Below the pieces are notes generated by a model that made no database searches, was not told the origin of the DNA, and saw only the letters and a program-made list of their open reading frames with translations. A stretch of DNA of 64,000 nt from Siphonodentalium dalli. Lineage: Eukaryota; Mollusca; Scaphopoda; Gadilida; Siphonodentaliidae. Below are positions 24,919 to 38,381 of the stretch, piece by piece. A program made the translations under genes and the position numbers. Positions within the stretch are counted from its first letter, which is position 1. Every line of letters starts with the position of its first letter. Where the stretch lies: positions 150,406,875-150,470,874 of the forward strand of contig CP136062.1 of assembly GCA_032622095.1 (NCBI GenBank), given 5' to 3'.

Positions 24919-25764
24919 CAAGACCAGCAAATAGCACTATTTTCATCTGTCAACTTGACAAATATTGTTACTGAAAATCATTTTTTAGCAAATCTGTTCA
25001 GTTAGAAGGAACATTTTATGGTAGATACACCATTCTTCTATGGAAATTCCAATACAGGTTGTCTTTAGTCATATAAATTGGTGGGCATATGGAGTCTTGG
25101 AGCAGTGGGGGGGGGGGGGTGGTGGTTCATGTATATGGTTATTGGTGATTTTTCAGATGATGGGTACTTCTTCGTGACATCATATGCTCCTTGAATCTTA
25201 GCTGAAAAGGCTGATATTGTGACATTACACAGTATACAACAAGATTTTTTTTTTTAGATATTCAGTCTTTCTTATTCACAAGTGTGAAATATAATAATTC
25301 AGGTTTCCTTGGTCATATTTCACTTGACAACATATTGTTCATGTGATGTCATAACCTTGTAAAGCTTTCCCTTAATGCAAAATAAGACTTGGAATTTTTT
25401 AACCCATAGTTTTGGGAGAGTATTAAAGATAGTTGTTGTATGAAATATTATGTTTTATTTTGATATCTGAGGAAAATATGCATCTCATAATATATTTTAT
25501 ACAACATTTTAGCATTTCAGACCTTTTTCAAGCCATAGATGATGGTTGAATATATCCATTTTGTCACTACGTCAAGCATAACGTCATTGGGTTCTGAAAG
25601 ACCCAAAAGGGGTGAAATCATGGGGGTGCATGTAAATCCCCACCCAATCTTGCTGCCTGTGATTGCAATAACGCATGGGGTGTAATATATTATTTTAAGC
25701 GGTATAATGCAGAGAATATGGAGGTGTGGTCCCTATTAAAGATTAATAAAATTGCATTTCCCTT
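24919..25764 (+). repeat. B satellite monomer 14
   Basis: G-run 13, T allele. Confidence 0.93.
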
Positions 25765-26422
25765 AAGGTGACACTCCACAGTTTCGAATGATCAGTAGGG
25801 GTAAATTTCTTAGAATAGAGTACCAGTGTTTTCTGTCACCGTGGGTGTGGTATGTTTATTGAGAGAAGGTTAGTTATGAATTTGTGGATTTTTAGAGGAT
25901 GTCTTTGAGTTTTGAAAAATATTGTTTCAGGTGACCTTGACCCCACCAGTATGAAGTAGTAGCGATTTCTGCGAAACAGTGGCTCCAGACACCAGCGTGA
26001 CTTTTTAGCACCTAAAATTTGTCATCTGCATGAAAAATATTTTTTTTAAACTTACAGTGGTGAGAAGTTTGAAATTTTTTGATATTATTGTGAGGAAACA
26101 GTGTTCTTCCAGACAACATACATGTAGGCGGCTATACCATAGATTTTCTGGTTTTTGTGTCCCACGGGCCTGAAAATCGCTTATTTTGGCCATTTTTGCA
26201 TCAAAATTTCATTTTTCAGGCACACAATCCAGGGGCATAACTCTTGCTACCCCCATTAAAATGACAATTCTGTACCAAAATCTTTAAGCCTAGTATGTGC
26301 TCAACCCAGGTATATATACATTGTATATGTGTTGTGGGATAACATTTCAGTTATTTTTCATTGAATTGATGCCCCCCCTTAGTTTTGCACCAATCCCTGC
26401 AGAAACTGTGGAGTGTCACCTT
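25765..26422 (+). mobile_element. A element copy 15 (6-bp and 1-bp insertions)
   Basis: A private 6-bp insertion CATGTA at 26121-26126 (ACATACATGTAGGCGG) and one extra C in the C-run near 26372-26378 make this copy 658 bp, the longest in the window. TIRs intact. Confidence 0.9.
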
Positions 26423-27262
26423 CAAGACCAGCAAATAGCACTATTTTCATCTGTCAACTTGACAAATATTGTTACTGAAAATCATTTTTTAGCAAATCTG
26501 TTCAGTTAGAAGGAACATTTTATGGTAGATACACCATTCTTCTATGGAAATTCCAATACAGGTTGTCTTTAGTCATATAAATTGGTGGGCATATGGAGTC
26601 TTGGAGCAGTGGGGGGGTGGTGGTTCATGTATATGGTTATTGGTGATTTTTCAGATGATGGGTACTTCTTCGTGACATCATATGCTCCTTGAATCTTAGC
26701 TGAAAAGGCTGATATTGTGACATTACACAGTATACAACAAGATTTTTTTTTTCAGATATTCAGTCTTTCTTATTCACAAGTGTGAAATATAATAATTCAG
26801 GTTTCCTTGGTCATATTTCACTTGACAACATATTGTTCATGTGATGTCATAACCTTGTAAAGCTTTCCCTTAATGCAAAATAAGATTTGGAATTTTTTAA
26901 CCCATAGTTTTGGGAGAGTATTAAAGATAGTTGTTGTATGAAATATTATGTTTTATTTTGATATCTGAGGAAAATATGCATCTCATAATATATTTTATAC
27001 AACATTTTAGCATTTCAGACCTTTTTCAAGCCATAGATGATGGTTGAATATATCCATTTTGTCACTACGTCAAGCATAACGTCATTGGGTTCTGAAAGAC
27101 CCAAAAGGGGTGAAATCATGGGGGTGCATGTAAATCCCCACCCAATCTTGCTGCCTGTGATTGCAATAACGCATGGGGTGTAATATATCATTTTAAGCGG
27201 TATAATGCAGAGAATATGGAGGTGTGGTCCCTATTAAAGATTAATAAAATTGCATTTCCCTT
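26423..27262 (+). repeat. B satellite monomer 15
   Basis: G-run 7, C allele, T-tract ending CAG. These three states together are shared with B17. Private TAAGATTTGG near 26881. Confidence 0.93.
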
Positions 27263-27913
27263 AAGGTGACACTCCACAGTTTCGAATGATCAGTAGGGGT
27301 AAATTTCTTAGAATAGAGTACCAGTGTTTTCTGTCACCGTGGGTGTGGTATGTTTATTGAGAGAAGGTTAGTTATGAATTTGTGGATTTTTAGAGGAAGT
27401 CTTTGAGTTTTGAAAAATATTGTTTCAGGTGACCTTGACCCCACCAGTATGAAGTAGTAGCGATTTCTGCGAAACAGTGGCTCCAGACACCAGCGTGACT
27501 TTTTAGCACCTAAAATTTGTCATCTGCATGAAAAATATTTTTTTTAAACTTACAGTGGTGAGAAGTTTGAAATGTTTTGATATTATTGTGAGGAAACAGT
27601 GTTCTTCCAGACAACATAGGCGGCTATACCATAGATTTTCTGGTTTTTGTGTCCCACGGGCCAGAAAATCGCTTATTTTGGCCATTTTTGCATCAAAATT
27701 TCATTTTTCAGGCACACAATCCAGGGGCATAACTCTTGCTACCCCCATTAAAATGACAATTCTGTACCAAAATCTTTAAGCCTAGTATGTGCTCAACCCA
27801 GGTATATATACATTGTATATGTGTTGTGGGATAACATTTCAGTTATTTTTCATTGAATTGATGCCCCCCTTAGTTTTGCACCAATCCCTGCAGAAACTGT
27901 GGAGTGTCACCTT
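27263..27913 (+). mobile_element. A element copy 16
   Basis: Carries AGAGGAAGTC and GGGCCAGAAAATC, both shared only with A18, plus private GAAATGTTTTG near 27570. TIRs intact. Confidence 0.9.
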
Positions 27914-28757
27914 CAAGACCAGCAAATAGCACTATTTTCATCTGTCAACTTGACAAATATTGTTACTGAAAATCATTTTTTAGCAAATCTGTTCAGTTAG
28001 AAGGAACATTTTATGGTAGATACACCATTCTTCTATGGAAATTCCAATACAGGTTGTCTTTAGTCATATAAATTGGTGGGCATATGGAGTCTTGGAGCAG
28101 TGGGGGGGGGGGTGGTGGTTCATGTATATGGTTATTGGTGATTTTTCAGATGATGGGTTCTTCTTCGTGACATCATATGCTCCTTGAATCTTAGCTGAAA
28201 AGGCTGATATTGTGACATTACACAGTATACAACAAGATTTTTTTTTTTAGATATTTAGTCTTTCTTATTCACAAGTGTGAAATATAATAATTCAGGTTTC
28301 CTTGGTCATATTTCACTTGACAACATATTGTTCATGTGATGTCATAACCTTGTAAAGCTTTCCCTTAATGCAAAATAAGACTTGGAATTTTTTAACCCAT
28401 AGTTTTGGGAGAGTATTAAAGATAGTTGTTGTATGAAATATTATGTTTTATTTTGATATCTGAGGAAAATATGCATCTCATAATATATTTTATACAACAT
28501 TTTAGCATTTCAGACCTTTTTCAAGCCATAGATGATGGTTGAATATATCCATTTTGTCACTACGTCAAGCATAACGTCATTGGGTTCTGAAAGACCCAAA
28601 AGGGGTGAAATCATGGGGGTGCATGTAAATCCCCACCCAATCTTGCTGCCTGTGATTGCAATAACGCATGGGGTGTAATATATTATTTTAAGCGGTATAA
28701 TGCAGAGAATATGGAGGTGTGGTCCCTATTAAAGATTAATAAAATTGCATTTCCCTT
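27914..28757 (+). repeat. B satellite monomer 16
   Basis: G-run 11, T allele. GGGTTCTTC and GATATTTAGTC are shared with B18 only. Confidence 0.93.
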
Positions 28758-29408
28758 AAGGTGACACTCCACAGTTTCGAATGATCAGTAGGGGTAAATT
28801 TCTTAGAATAGAGTACCAGTGTTTTCTGTCACCGTGGGTGTGGTATGTTTATTGAGAGAAGGTTAGTTATGAATTTGTGGATTTTTAGAGGATGTCTTTG
28901 AGTTTTGAAAAATATTGTTTCAGGTGACCTTGACCCCACCAGTATGAAGTAGTAGCGATTTCTGCGAAACAGTGGCTCCAGACACCAGCGTGACTTTTTA
29001 GCACCTAAAATTTGTCATCTGCATGAAAAATATTTTTTTTAAACTTACAGTGGTGAGAAGTTTGAAATTTTTTGATATTATTGTGAGGAAACAGTGTTCT
29101 TCCAGACAACATAGGCGGCTATACCATAGATTTTCTGGTTTTTGTGTCCCACGGGCCTGAAAATCGCTTATTTTGGCCATTTTTGCATCAAAATTTCATT
29201 TTTCAGGCACACAATCCAGGGGCATAACTCTTGCTACCCCCATTAAAATGACAATTCTGTACCAAAATCTTTAAGCCTAGTATGTGCTCAACCCAGGTAT
29301 ATATACATTGTATATGTGTTGTGGGATAACATTTCAGTTATTTTTCATTGAATTGATGCCCCCCTTAGTTTTGCACCAATCCCTGCAGAAACTGTGGAGT
29401 GTCACCTT
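28758..29408 (+). mobile_element. A element copy 17
   Basis: No difference from the majority sequence noticed. TIRs intact. Confidence 0.9.
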
Positions 29409-30248
29409 CAAGACCAGCAAATAGCACTATTTTCATCTGTCAACTTGACAAATATTGTTACTGAAAATCATTTTTTAGCAAATCTGTTCAGTTAGAAGGA
29501 ACATTTTATGGTAGATACACCATTCTTCTATGGAAATTCCAATACAGGTTGTCTTTAGTCATATAAATTGGTGGGCATATGGAGTCTTGGAGCAGTGGGG
29601 GGGTGGTGGTTCATGTATATGGTTATTGGTGATTTTTCAGATGATGGGTACTTCTTCGTGACATCATATGCTCCTTGAATCTTAGCTGAAAAGGCTGATA
29701 TTGTGACATTACACAGTATACAACAAGATTTTTTTTTTCAGATATTCAGTCTTTCTTATTCACAAGTGTGAAATATAATAATTCAGGTTTCCTTGGTCAT
29801 ATTTCACTTGACAACATATTGTTCATGTGATGTCATAACCTTGTAAAGCTTTCCCTTAATGCAAAATAAGACTTGGAATTTTTTAACCCATAGTTTTGGG
29901 AGAGTATTAAAGATAGTTGTTGTATGAAATATTATGTTTTATTTTGATATCTGAGGAAAATATGCATCTCATAATATATTTTATACAACATTTTAGCATT
30001 TCAGACCTTTTTCAAGCCATAGATGATGGTTGAATATATCCATTTTGTCACTACGTCAAGCATAACGTCATTGGGTTCTGAAAGACCCAAAAGGGGTGAA
30101 ATCATGGGGGTGCATGTAAATCCCCACCCAATCTTGCTGCCTGTGATTGCAATAACGCATGGGGTGTAATATATCATTTTAAGCGGTATAATGCAGAGAA
30201 TATGGAGGTGTGGTCCCTATTAAAGATTAATAAAATTGCATTTCCCTT
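29409..30248 (+). repeat. B satellite monomer 17
   Basis: G-run 7, C allele, T-tract ending CAG; matches B15. Confidence 0.93.
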
Positions 30249-30899
30249 AAGGTGACACTCCACAGTTTCGAATGATCAGTAGGGGTAAATTTCTTAGAAT
30301 AGAGTACCAGTGTTTTCTGTCACCGTGGGTGTGGTATGTTTATTGAGAGAAGGTTAGTTATGAATTTGTGGATTTTTAGAGGAAGTCTTTGAGTTTTGAA
30401 AAATATTGTTTCAGGTGACCTTGACCCCACCAGTATGAAGTAGTAGCGATTTCTGCGAAACAGTGGCTCCAGACACCAGCGTGACTTTTTAGCACCTAAA
30501 ATTTGTCATCTGCATGAAAAATATTTTTTTTAAACTTACAGTGGTGAGAAGTTTGAAATTTTTTGATATTATTGTGAGGAAACAGTGTTCTTCCAGACAA
30601 CATAGGCGGCTATACCATAGATTTTCTGGTTTTTGTGTCCCACGGGCCAGAAAATCGCTTATTTTGGCCATTTTTGCATCAAAATTTCATTTTTCAGGCA
30701 CACAATCCAGGGGCATAACTCTTGCTACCCCCATTAAAATGACAATTCTGTACCAAAATCTTTAAGCCTAGTATGTGCTCAACCCAGGTATATATACATT
30801 GTATATGTGTTGTGGGATAACATTTCAGTTATTTTTCATTGAATTGATGCCCCCCTTAGTTTTGCACCAATCCCTGCAGAAACTGTGGAGTGTCACCTT
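30249..30899 (+). mobile_element. A element copy 18
   Basis: Carries the AGAGGAAGTC and GGGCCAGAAAATC variants of A16. TIRs intact. Confidence 0.9.
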
Positions 30900-31743
30900 C
30901 AAGACCAGCAAATAGCACTATTTTCATCTGTCAACTTGACAAATATTGTTACTGAAAATCATTTTTTAGCAAATCTGTTCAGTTAGAAGGAACATTTTAT
31001 GGTAGATACACCATTCTTCTATGGAAATTCCAATACAGGTTGTCTTTAGTCATATAAATTGGTGGGCATATGGAGTCTTGGAGCAGTGGGGGGGGGGGTG
31101 GTGGTTCATGTATATGGTTATTGGTGATTTTTCAGATGATGGGTTCTTCTTCGTGACATCATATGCTCCTTGAATCTTAGCTGAAAAGGCTGATATTGTG
31201 ACATTACACAGTATACAACAAGATTTTTTTTTTTAGATATTTAGTCTTTCTTATTCACAAGTGTGAAATATAATAATTCAGGTTTCCTTGGTCATATTTC
31301 ACTTGACAACATATTGTTCATGTGATGTCATAACCTTGTAAAGCTTTCCCTTAATGCAAAATAAGACTTGGAATTTTTTAACCCATAGTTTTGGGAGAGT
31401 ATTAAAGATAGTTGTTGTATGAAATATTATGTTTTATTTTGATATCTGAGGAAAATATGCATCTCATAATATATTTTATACAACATTTTAGCATTTCAGA
31501 CCTTTTTCAAGCCATAGATGATGGTTGAATATATCCATTTTGTCACTACGTCAAGCATAACGTCATTGGGTTCTGAAAGACCCAAAAGGGGTGAAATCAT
31601 GGGGGTGCATGTAAATCCCCACCCAATCTTGCTGCCTGTGATTGCAATAACGCATGGGGTGTAATATATTATTTTAAGCGGTATAATGCAGAGAATATGG
31701 AGGTGTGGTCCCTATTAAAGATTAATAAAATTGCATTTCCCTT
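30900..31743 (+). repeat. B satellite monomer 18
   Basis: G-run 11, T allele, with the GGGTTCTTC and GATATTTAGTC variants of B16. Confidence 0.93.
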
Positions 31744-32394
31744 AAGGTGACACTCCACAGTTTCGAATGATCAGTAGGGGTAAATTTCTTAGAATAGAGT
31801 ACCAGTGTTTTCTGTCACCGTGGGTGTGGTATGTTTATTGAGAGAAGGTTAGTTATGAATTTGTGGATTTTTAGAGGATGTCTTTGAGTTTTGAAAAATA
31901 TTGTTTCAGGTGACCTTGACCCCACCAGTATGAAGTAGTAGCGATTTCTGCGAAACAGTGGCTCCAGACACCAGCGTGACTTTTTAGCACCTAAAATTTG
32001 TCATCTGCATGAAAAATATTTTTTTTAAACTTACAGTGGTGAGAAGTTTGAAATTTTTTGATATTATTGTGAGGAAACAGTGTTCTTCCAGACAACATAG
32101 GCGGCTATACCATAGATTTTCTGGTTTTTGTGTCCCACGGGCCTGAAAATCGCTTATTTTGGCCATTTTTGCATCAAAATTTCATTTTTCAGGCACACAA
32201 TCCAGGGGCATAACTCTTGCTACCCCCATTAAAATGACAATTCTGTACCAAAATCTTTAAGCCTAGTATGTGCTCAACCCAGGTATATATACATTGTATA
32301 TGTGTTGTGGGATAACATTTCAGTTATTTTTCATTGAATTGATGCCCCCCTTAGTTTTGCACCAATCCCTGCAGAAACTGTGGAGTGTCACCTT
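31744..32394 (+). mobile_element. A element copy 19
   Basis: No difference from the majority sequence noticed. TIRs intact. Confidence 0.9.
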
Positions 32395-33242
32395 CAAGAC
32401 CAGCAAATAGCACTATTTTCATCTGTCAACTTGACAAATATTGTTACTGAAAATCATTTTTTAGCAAATCTGTTCAGTTAGAAGGAACATTTTATGGTAG
32501 ATACACCATTCTTCTATGGAAATTCCAATACAGGTTGTCTTTAGTCATATAAATTGGTGGGCATATGGAGTCTTGGAGCAGTGGGGGGGGGGGTGGTGGT
32601 TCATGTATATGGTTATTGGTGATTTTTCAGATGATGGGTACTTCTTCGTGACATCATATGCTCCTTGAATCTTAGCTGAAAAGGCTGATATTGTGACATT
32701 ACACAGTATACAACAAGATTTTTTTTTTTAGATATTCAGTCTTTCTTATTCACAAGTGTGAAATATAATAATTCAGGTTTCCTTGGTCATATTTCACTTG
32801 ACAACATATTGTTCATGTGATGTCATAACCTTGTAAAGCTTTCCCTTAATGCAAAATAAGACTTGGAATTTTTTAACCCATAGTTTTGGGAGAGTATTAA
32901 AGATAGTTGTTGTATGAAATATTATGTTTTATTTTGATATCTGAGGAAAATATGCATCTCATAATATATTTTATACAACATTTTAGCATTTCAGACCTTT
33001 TTCAAGCCATAGATGATGGTTGAATATATCCATTTTGTCACTACGTCAAGCATAACGTCATTGGGTTCTGAAAGACCCAAAAGGGGTGAAATCATGGGGG
33101 TGCATGTAAATCCCCACCCAATCTTGCTGCCTGTGATTGCAATAACGCATGGGGTGTAATATATTATTTTAAGCGGTATAATGCAGAGAATATGGAGGTG
33201 TGGTCCCTATTAAAGATTAATAAAATTGCATTTCCCTTAATT
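32395..33242 (+). repeat. B satellite monomer 19
   Basis: G-run 11, T allele. Right end carries the extra TTAA. Confidence 0.93.
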
Positions 33243-33893
33243 AAGGTGACACTCCACAGTTTCGAATGATCAGTAGGGGTAAATTTCTTAGAATAGAGTA
33301 CCAGTGTTTTCTGTCACCGTAGGTGTGGTATGTTTATTGAGAGAAGGTTAGTTATGAATTTGTGGATTTTTAGAGGATGTCTTTGAGTTTTGAAAAATAT
33401 TGTTTCAGGTGACCTTGACCCCACCAGTATGAAGTAGTAGCGATTTCTGCGAAACAGTGGCTCCAGACACCAGCGTGACTTTTTAGCACCTAAAATTTGT
33501 CATCTGCATGAAAAATTTTTTTTTTAAACTTACAGTGGTGAGAAGTTTGAAATTTTTTGATATTATTGTGAGGAAACAGTGTTCTTCCAGACAACATAGG
33601 CGGCTATACCATAGATTTTCTGGTTTTTGTGTCCCACGGGCCTGAAAATCGCTTATTTTGGCCATTTTTGCATCAAAATTTCATTTTTCAGGCACACAAT
33701 CCAGGGGCATAACTCTTGCTACCCCCATTAAAATGACAATTCTGTACCAAAATCTTTAAGCCTAGTATGTGCTCAACCCAGGTATATATACATTGTATAT
33801 GTGTTGTGGGATAACATTTCAGTTATTTTTCATTGAATTGATGCCCCCCTTAGTTTTGCACCAATCCCTGCAGAAACTGTGGAGTGTCACCTT
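33243..33893 (+). mobile_element. A element copy 20 (TTAATTAA left junction)
   Basis: TTAATTAA at 33237-33244. Private CACCGTAGGTG (near 33317), and an A-to-T change lengthening the T-run near 33517. TIRs intact. Confidence 0.9.
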
Positions 33894-34739
33894 CAAGACC
33901 AGCAAATAGCACTATTTTCCTCTGTCAACTTGACAAATATTGTTACTGAAAATCATTTTTTAGCAAATCTGTTCAGTTAGAAGGAACATTTTATGGTAGA
34001 TACACCATTCTTCTATGGAAATTCCAATACAGGTTGTCTTTAGTCATATAAATTGGTGGGCATATGGAGTCTTGGAGCAGTGGGGGGGGGTGGTGGTTCA
34101 TGTATATGGTTATTGGTGATTTTTCAGATGATGGGTACTTCTTCGTGACATCATATGCTCCTTGAATCTTAGCTGAAAAGGCTGATATTGTGACATTACA
34201 CAGTATACAACAAGATTTTTTTTTTTAGATATTCAGTCTTTCTTATTCACAAGTGTGAAATATAATAATTCAGGTTTCCTTGGTCATATTTCACTTGACA
34301 ACATATTGTTCATGTGATGTCATAACCTTGTAAAGCTTTCCCTTAATGCAAAATAAGACTTGGAATTTTTTAACCCATAGTTTTGGGAGAGTATTAAAGA
34401 TAGTTGTTGTATGAAATATTATGTTTTATTTTGATATCTGAGGAAAATATGCATCTCATAATATATTTTATACAACATTTTAGCATTTCAGACCTTTTTC
34501 AAGCCATAGATGATGGTTGAATATATCCATTTTGTCACTACGTCAAGCATAACGTCATTGGGTTCTGAAAGACCCAAAAGGGGTGAAATCATGGGGGTGC
34601 ATGTAAATCCCCACCCAATCTTGCTGCCTGTGATTGCAATAACGCATGGGGTGTAATATATCATTTTAAGCGGTATAATGCAGAGAATATGGAGGTGTGG
34701 TCCCTATTAAAGATTAATAAAATTGCATTTCCCTTAATT
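33894..34739 (+). repeat. B satellite monomer 20
   Basis: G-run 9, C allele. Private ATTTTCCTCTGTC near 33914. Right end carries the extra TTAA. Confidence 0.93.
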
Positions 34740-35390
34740 AAGGTGACACTCCACAGTTTCGAATGATCAGTAGGGGTAAATTTCTTAGAATAGAGTACCA
34801 GTGTTTTCTGTCACCGTGGGTGTGGTATGTTTATTGAGAGAAGGTTAGTTATGAATTTGTGGATTTTTAGAGGATGTCTTTGAGTTTTGAAAAATATTGT
34901 TTCAGGTGACCTTGACCCCACCAGTATGAAGTAGTAGCGATTTCTGCGAAACAGTGGCTCCAGACACCAGCGTGACTTTTTAGCACCTAAAATTTGTCAT
35001 CTGCATGAAAAATATTTTTTTTAAACTTACAGTGGTGAGAAGTTTGAAATTTTTTGATATTATTGTGAGGAAACAGTGTTCTTCCAGACAACATAGGCGG
35101 CTATACCATAGATTTTCTGGTTTTTGTGTCCCACGGGCCTGAAAATCGCTTATTTTGGCCATTTTTGCATCAAAATTTCATTTTTCAGGCACACAATCCA
35201 GGGGCATAACTCTTGCTACCCCCATTAAAATGACAATTCTGTACCAAAATCTTTAAGCCTAGTATGTGCTCAACCCAGGTATATATACATTGTATATGTG
35301 TTGTGGGATAACATTTCAGTTATTTTTCATTGAATTGATGCCCCCCTTAGTTTTGCACCAATCCCTGCAGAAACTGTGGAGTGTCACCTT
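34740..35390 (+). mobile_element. A element copy 21 (TTAATTAA left junction)
   Basis: TTAATTAA at 34734-34741. No other difference noticed. TIRs intact. Confidence 0.9.
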
Positions 35391-36236
35391 CAAGACCAGC
35401 AAATAGCACTATTTTCATCTGTCAACTTGACAAATATTGTTACTGAAAATCATTTTTTAGCAAATCTGTTCAGTTAGAAGGAACATTTTATGGTAGATAC
35501 ACCATTCTTCTATGGAAATTCCAATACAGGTTGTCTTTAGTCATATAAATTGGTGGGCATATGGAGTCTTGGAGCAGTGGGGGGGGGGGGGTGGTGGTTC
35601 ATGTATATGGTTATTGGTGATTTTTCAGATGATGGGTACTTCTTCGTGACATCATATGCTCCTTGAATCTTAGCTGAAAAGGCTGATATTGTGACATTAC
35701 ACAGTATACAACAAGATTATTTTTTTTAGATATTCAGTCTTTCTTATTCACAAGTGTGAAATATAATAATTCAGGTTTCCTTGGTCATATTTCACTTGAC
35801 AACATATTGTTCATGTGATGTCATAACCTTGTAAAGCTTTCCCTTAATGCAAAATAAGACTTGGAATTTTTTAACCCATAGTTTTGGGAGAGTATTAAAG
35901 ATAGTTGTTGTATGAAATATTATGTTTTATTTTGATATCTGAGGAAAATATGCATCTCATAATATATTTTATACAACATTTTAGCATTTCAGACCTTTTT
36001 CAAGCCATAGATGATGGTTGAATATATCCATTTTGTCACTACGTCAAGCATAACGTCATTGGGTTCTGAAAGACCCAAAAGGGGTGAAATCATGGGGGTG
36101 CATGTAAATCCCCACCCAATCTTGCTGCCTGTGATTGCAATAACGCATGGGGTGTAATATATTATTTTAAGCGGTATAATGCAGAGAATATGGAGGTGTG
36201 GTCCCTATTAAAGATTAATAAAATTGCATTTCCCTT
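35391..36236 (+). repeat. B satellite monomer 21
   Basis: G-run 13, T allele, T-tract interrupted by A. Confidence 0.93.
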
Positions 36237-36887
36237 AAGGTGACACTCCACAGTTTCGAATGATCAGTAGGGGTAAATTTCTTAGAATAGAGTACCAGTG
36301 TTTTCTGTCACCGTGGGTGTGGTATGTTTATTGAGAGAAGGTTAGTTATGAATTTGTGGATTTTTAGAGGATGTCTTTGAGTTTTGAAAAATATTGTTTC
36401 AGGTGACCTTGACCCCACCAGTATGAAGTAGTAGCGATTTCTGCGAAACAGTGGCTCCAGACACCAGCGTGACTTTTTAGCACCTAAAATTTGTCATCTG
36501 CATGAAAAATATTTTTTTTAAACTTACAGTGGTGAGAAGTTTGAAATTTTTTGATATTATTGTGAGGAAACAGTGTTCTTCCAGACAACATAGGCGGCTA
36601 TACCATAGATTTTCTGGTTTTTGTGTCCCACGGGCCTGAAAATCGCTTATTTTGGCCATTTTTGCATCAAAATTTCATTTTTCAGGCACACAATCCAGGG
36701 GCATAACTCTTGCTACCCCCATTAAAATGACAATTCTGTACCAAAATCTTTAAGCCTAGTATGTGCTCAACCCAGGTATATATACATTGTATATGTGTTG
36801 TGGGATAACATTTCAGTTATTTTTCATTGAATTGATGCCCCCCTTAGTTTTGCACCAATCCCTGCAGAAACTGTGGAGTGTCACCTT
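36237..36887 (+). mobile_element. A element copy 22
   Basis: No difference from the majority sequence noticed. TIRs intact. Confidence 0.9.
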
Positions 36888-37730
36888 CAAGACCAGCAAA
36901 TAGCACTATTTTCATCTGTCAACTTGACAAATATTGTTACTGAAAATCATTTTTTAGCAAATCTGTTCAGTTAGAAGGAACGTTTTATGGTAGATACACC
37001 ATTCTTCTATGGAAATTCCAATACAGGTTGTCTTTAGTCATATAAATTGGTGGGCATATGGAGTCTTGGAGCAGTGGGGGGGGGTGGTGGTTCATGTATA
37101 TGGTTATTGGTGATTTTTCAGATGATGGGTACTTCTTCGTGACATCATATGCTCCTTGAATCTTAGCTGAAAAGGCTGATATTGTGACATTACACAGTAT
37201 ACAACAAGATTTTTTTTTTTTAGATATTCAGTCTTTCTTATTCACAAGTGTGAAATATAATAATTCAGGTTTCCTTGGTCATATTTCACTTGACAACATA
37301 TTGTTCATGTGATGTCATAACCTTGTAAAGCTTTCCCTTAATGCAAAATAAGACTTGGAATTTTTTAACCCATAGTTTTGGGAGAGTATTAAAGATAGTT
37401 GTTGTATGAAATATTATGTTTTATTTTGATATCTGAGGAAAATATGCATCTCATAATATATTTTATACAACATTTTAGCATTTCAGACCTTTTTCAAGCC
37501 ATAGATGATGGTTGAATATATCCATTTTGTCACTACGTCAAGCATAACGTCATTGGGTTCTGAAAGACCCAAAAGGGGTGAAATCATGGGGGTGCATGTA
37601 AATCCCCACCCAATCTTGCTGCCTGTGATTGCAATAACGCATGGGGTGTAATATATTATTTTAAGCGGTATAATGCAGAGAATATGGAGGTGTGGTCCCT
37701 ATTAAAGATTAATAAAATTGCATTTCCCTT
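36888..37730 (+). repeat. B satellite monomer 22
   Basis: G-run 9, T allele. GGAACGTTTTATGG (36978-36991) is shared only with B23. Confidence 0.93.
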
Positions 37731-38381
37731 AAGGTGACACTCCACAGTTTCGAATGATCAGTAGGGGTAAATTTCTTAGAATAGAGTACCAGTGTTTTCT
37801 GTCACCGTGGGTGTGGTATGTTTATTGAGAGAAGGTTAGTTATGAATTTGTGGATTTTTAGAGGATGTCTTTGAGTTTTGAAAAATATTGTTTCAGGTGA
37901 CCTTGACCCCACCAGTATGAAGTAGTAGCGATTTCTGCGAAACAGTGGCTCCAGACACCAGCGTGACTTTTTAGCACCTAAAATTTGTCATCTGCATGAA
38001 AAATATTTTTTTTAAACTTACAGTGGTGAGAAGTTTGAAATTTTTTGATATTATTGTGAGGAAACAGTGTTCTTCCAGACAACATAGGCGGCTATACCAT
38101 AGATTTTCTGGTTTTTGTGTCCCACGGGCCTGAAAATCGCTTATTTTGGCCATTTTTGCATCAAAATTTCATTTTTCAGGCACACAATCCAGGGGCATAA
38201 CTCTTGCTACCCCCATTAAAATGACAATTCTGTACCAAAATCTTTAAGCCTAGTATGTGCTCAACCCAGGTATATATACATTGTATATGTGTTGTGGGAT
38301 AACATTTCAGTTATTTTTCATTGAATTGATGCCCCCCTTAGTTTTGCACCAATCCCTGCAGAAACTGTGGAGTGTCACCTT
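37731..38381 (+). mobile_element. A element copy 23
   Basis: No difference from the majority sequence noticed. TIRs intact. Confidence 0.9.

Noticed and set aside
27528-27779. Plus-strand frames of 60-83 residues in A15, A16, A18 and A35
   Set aside because: They open only because single-base changes or indels remove a stop or shift the frame in those copies; neighbouring copies are closed.
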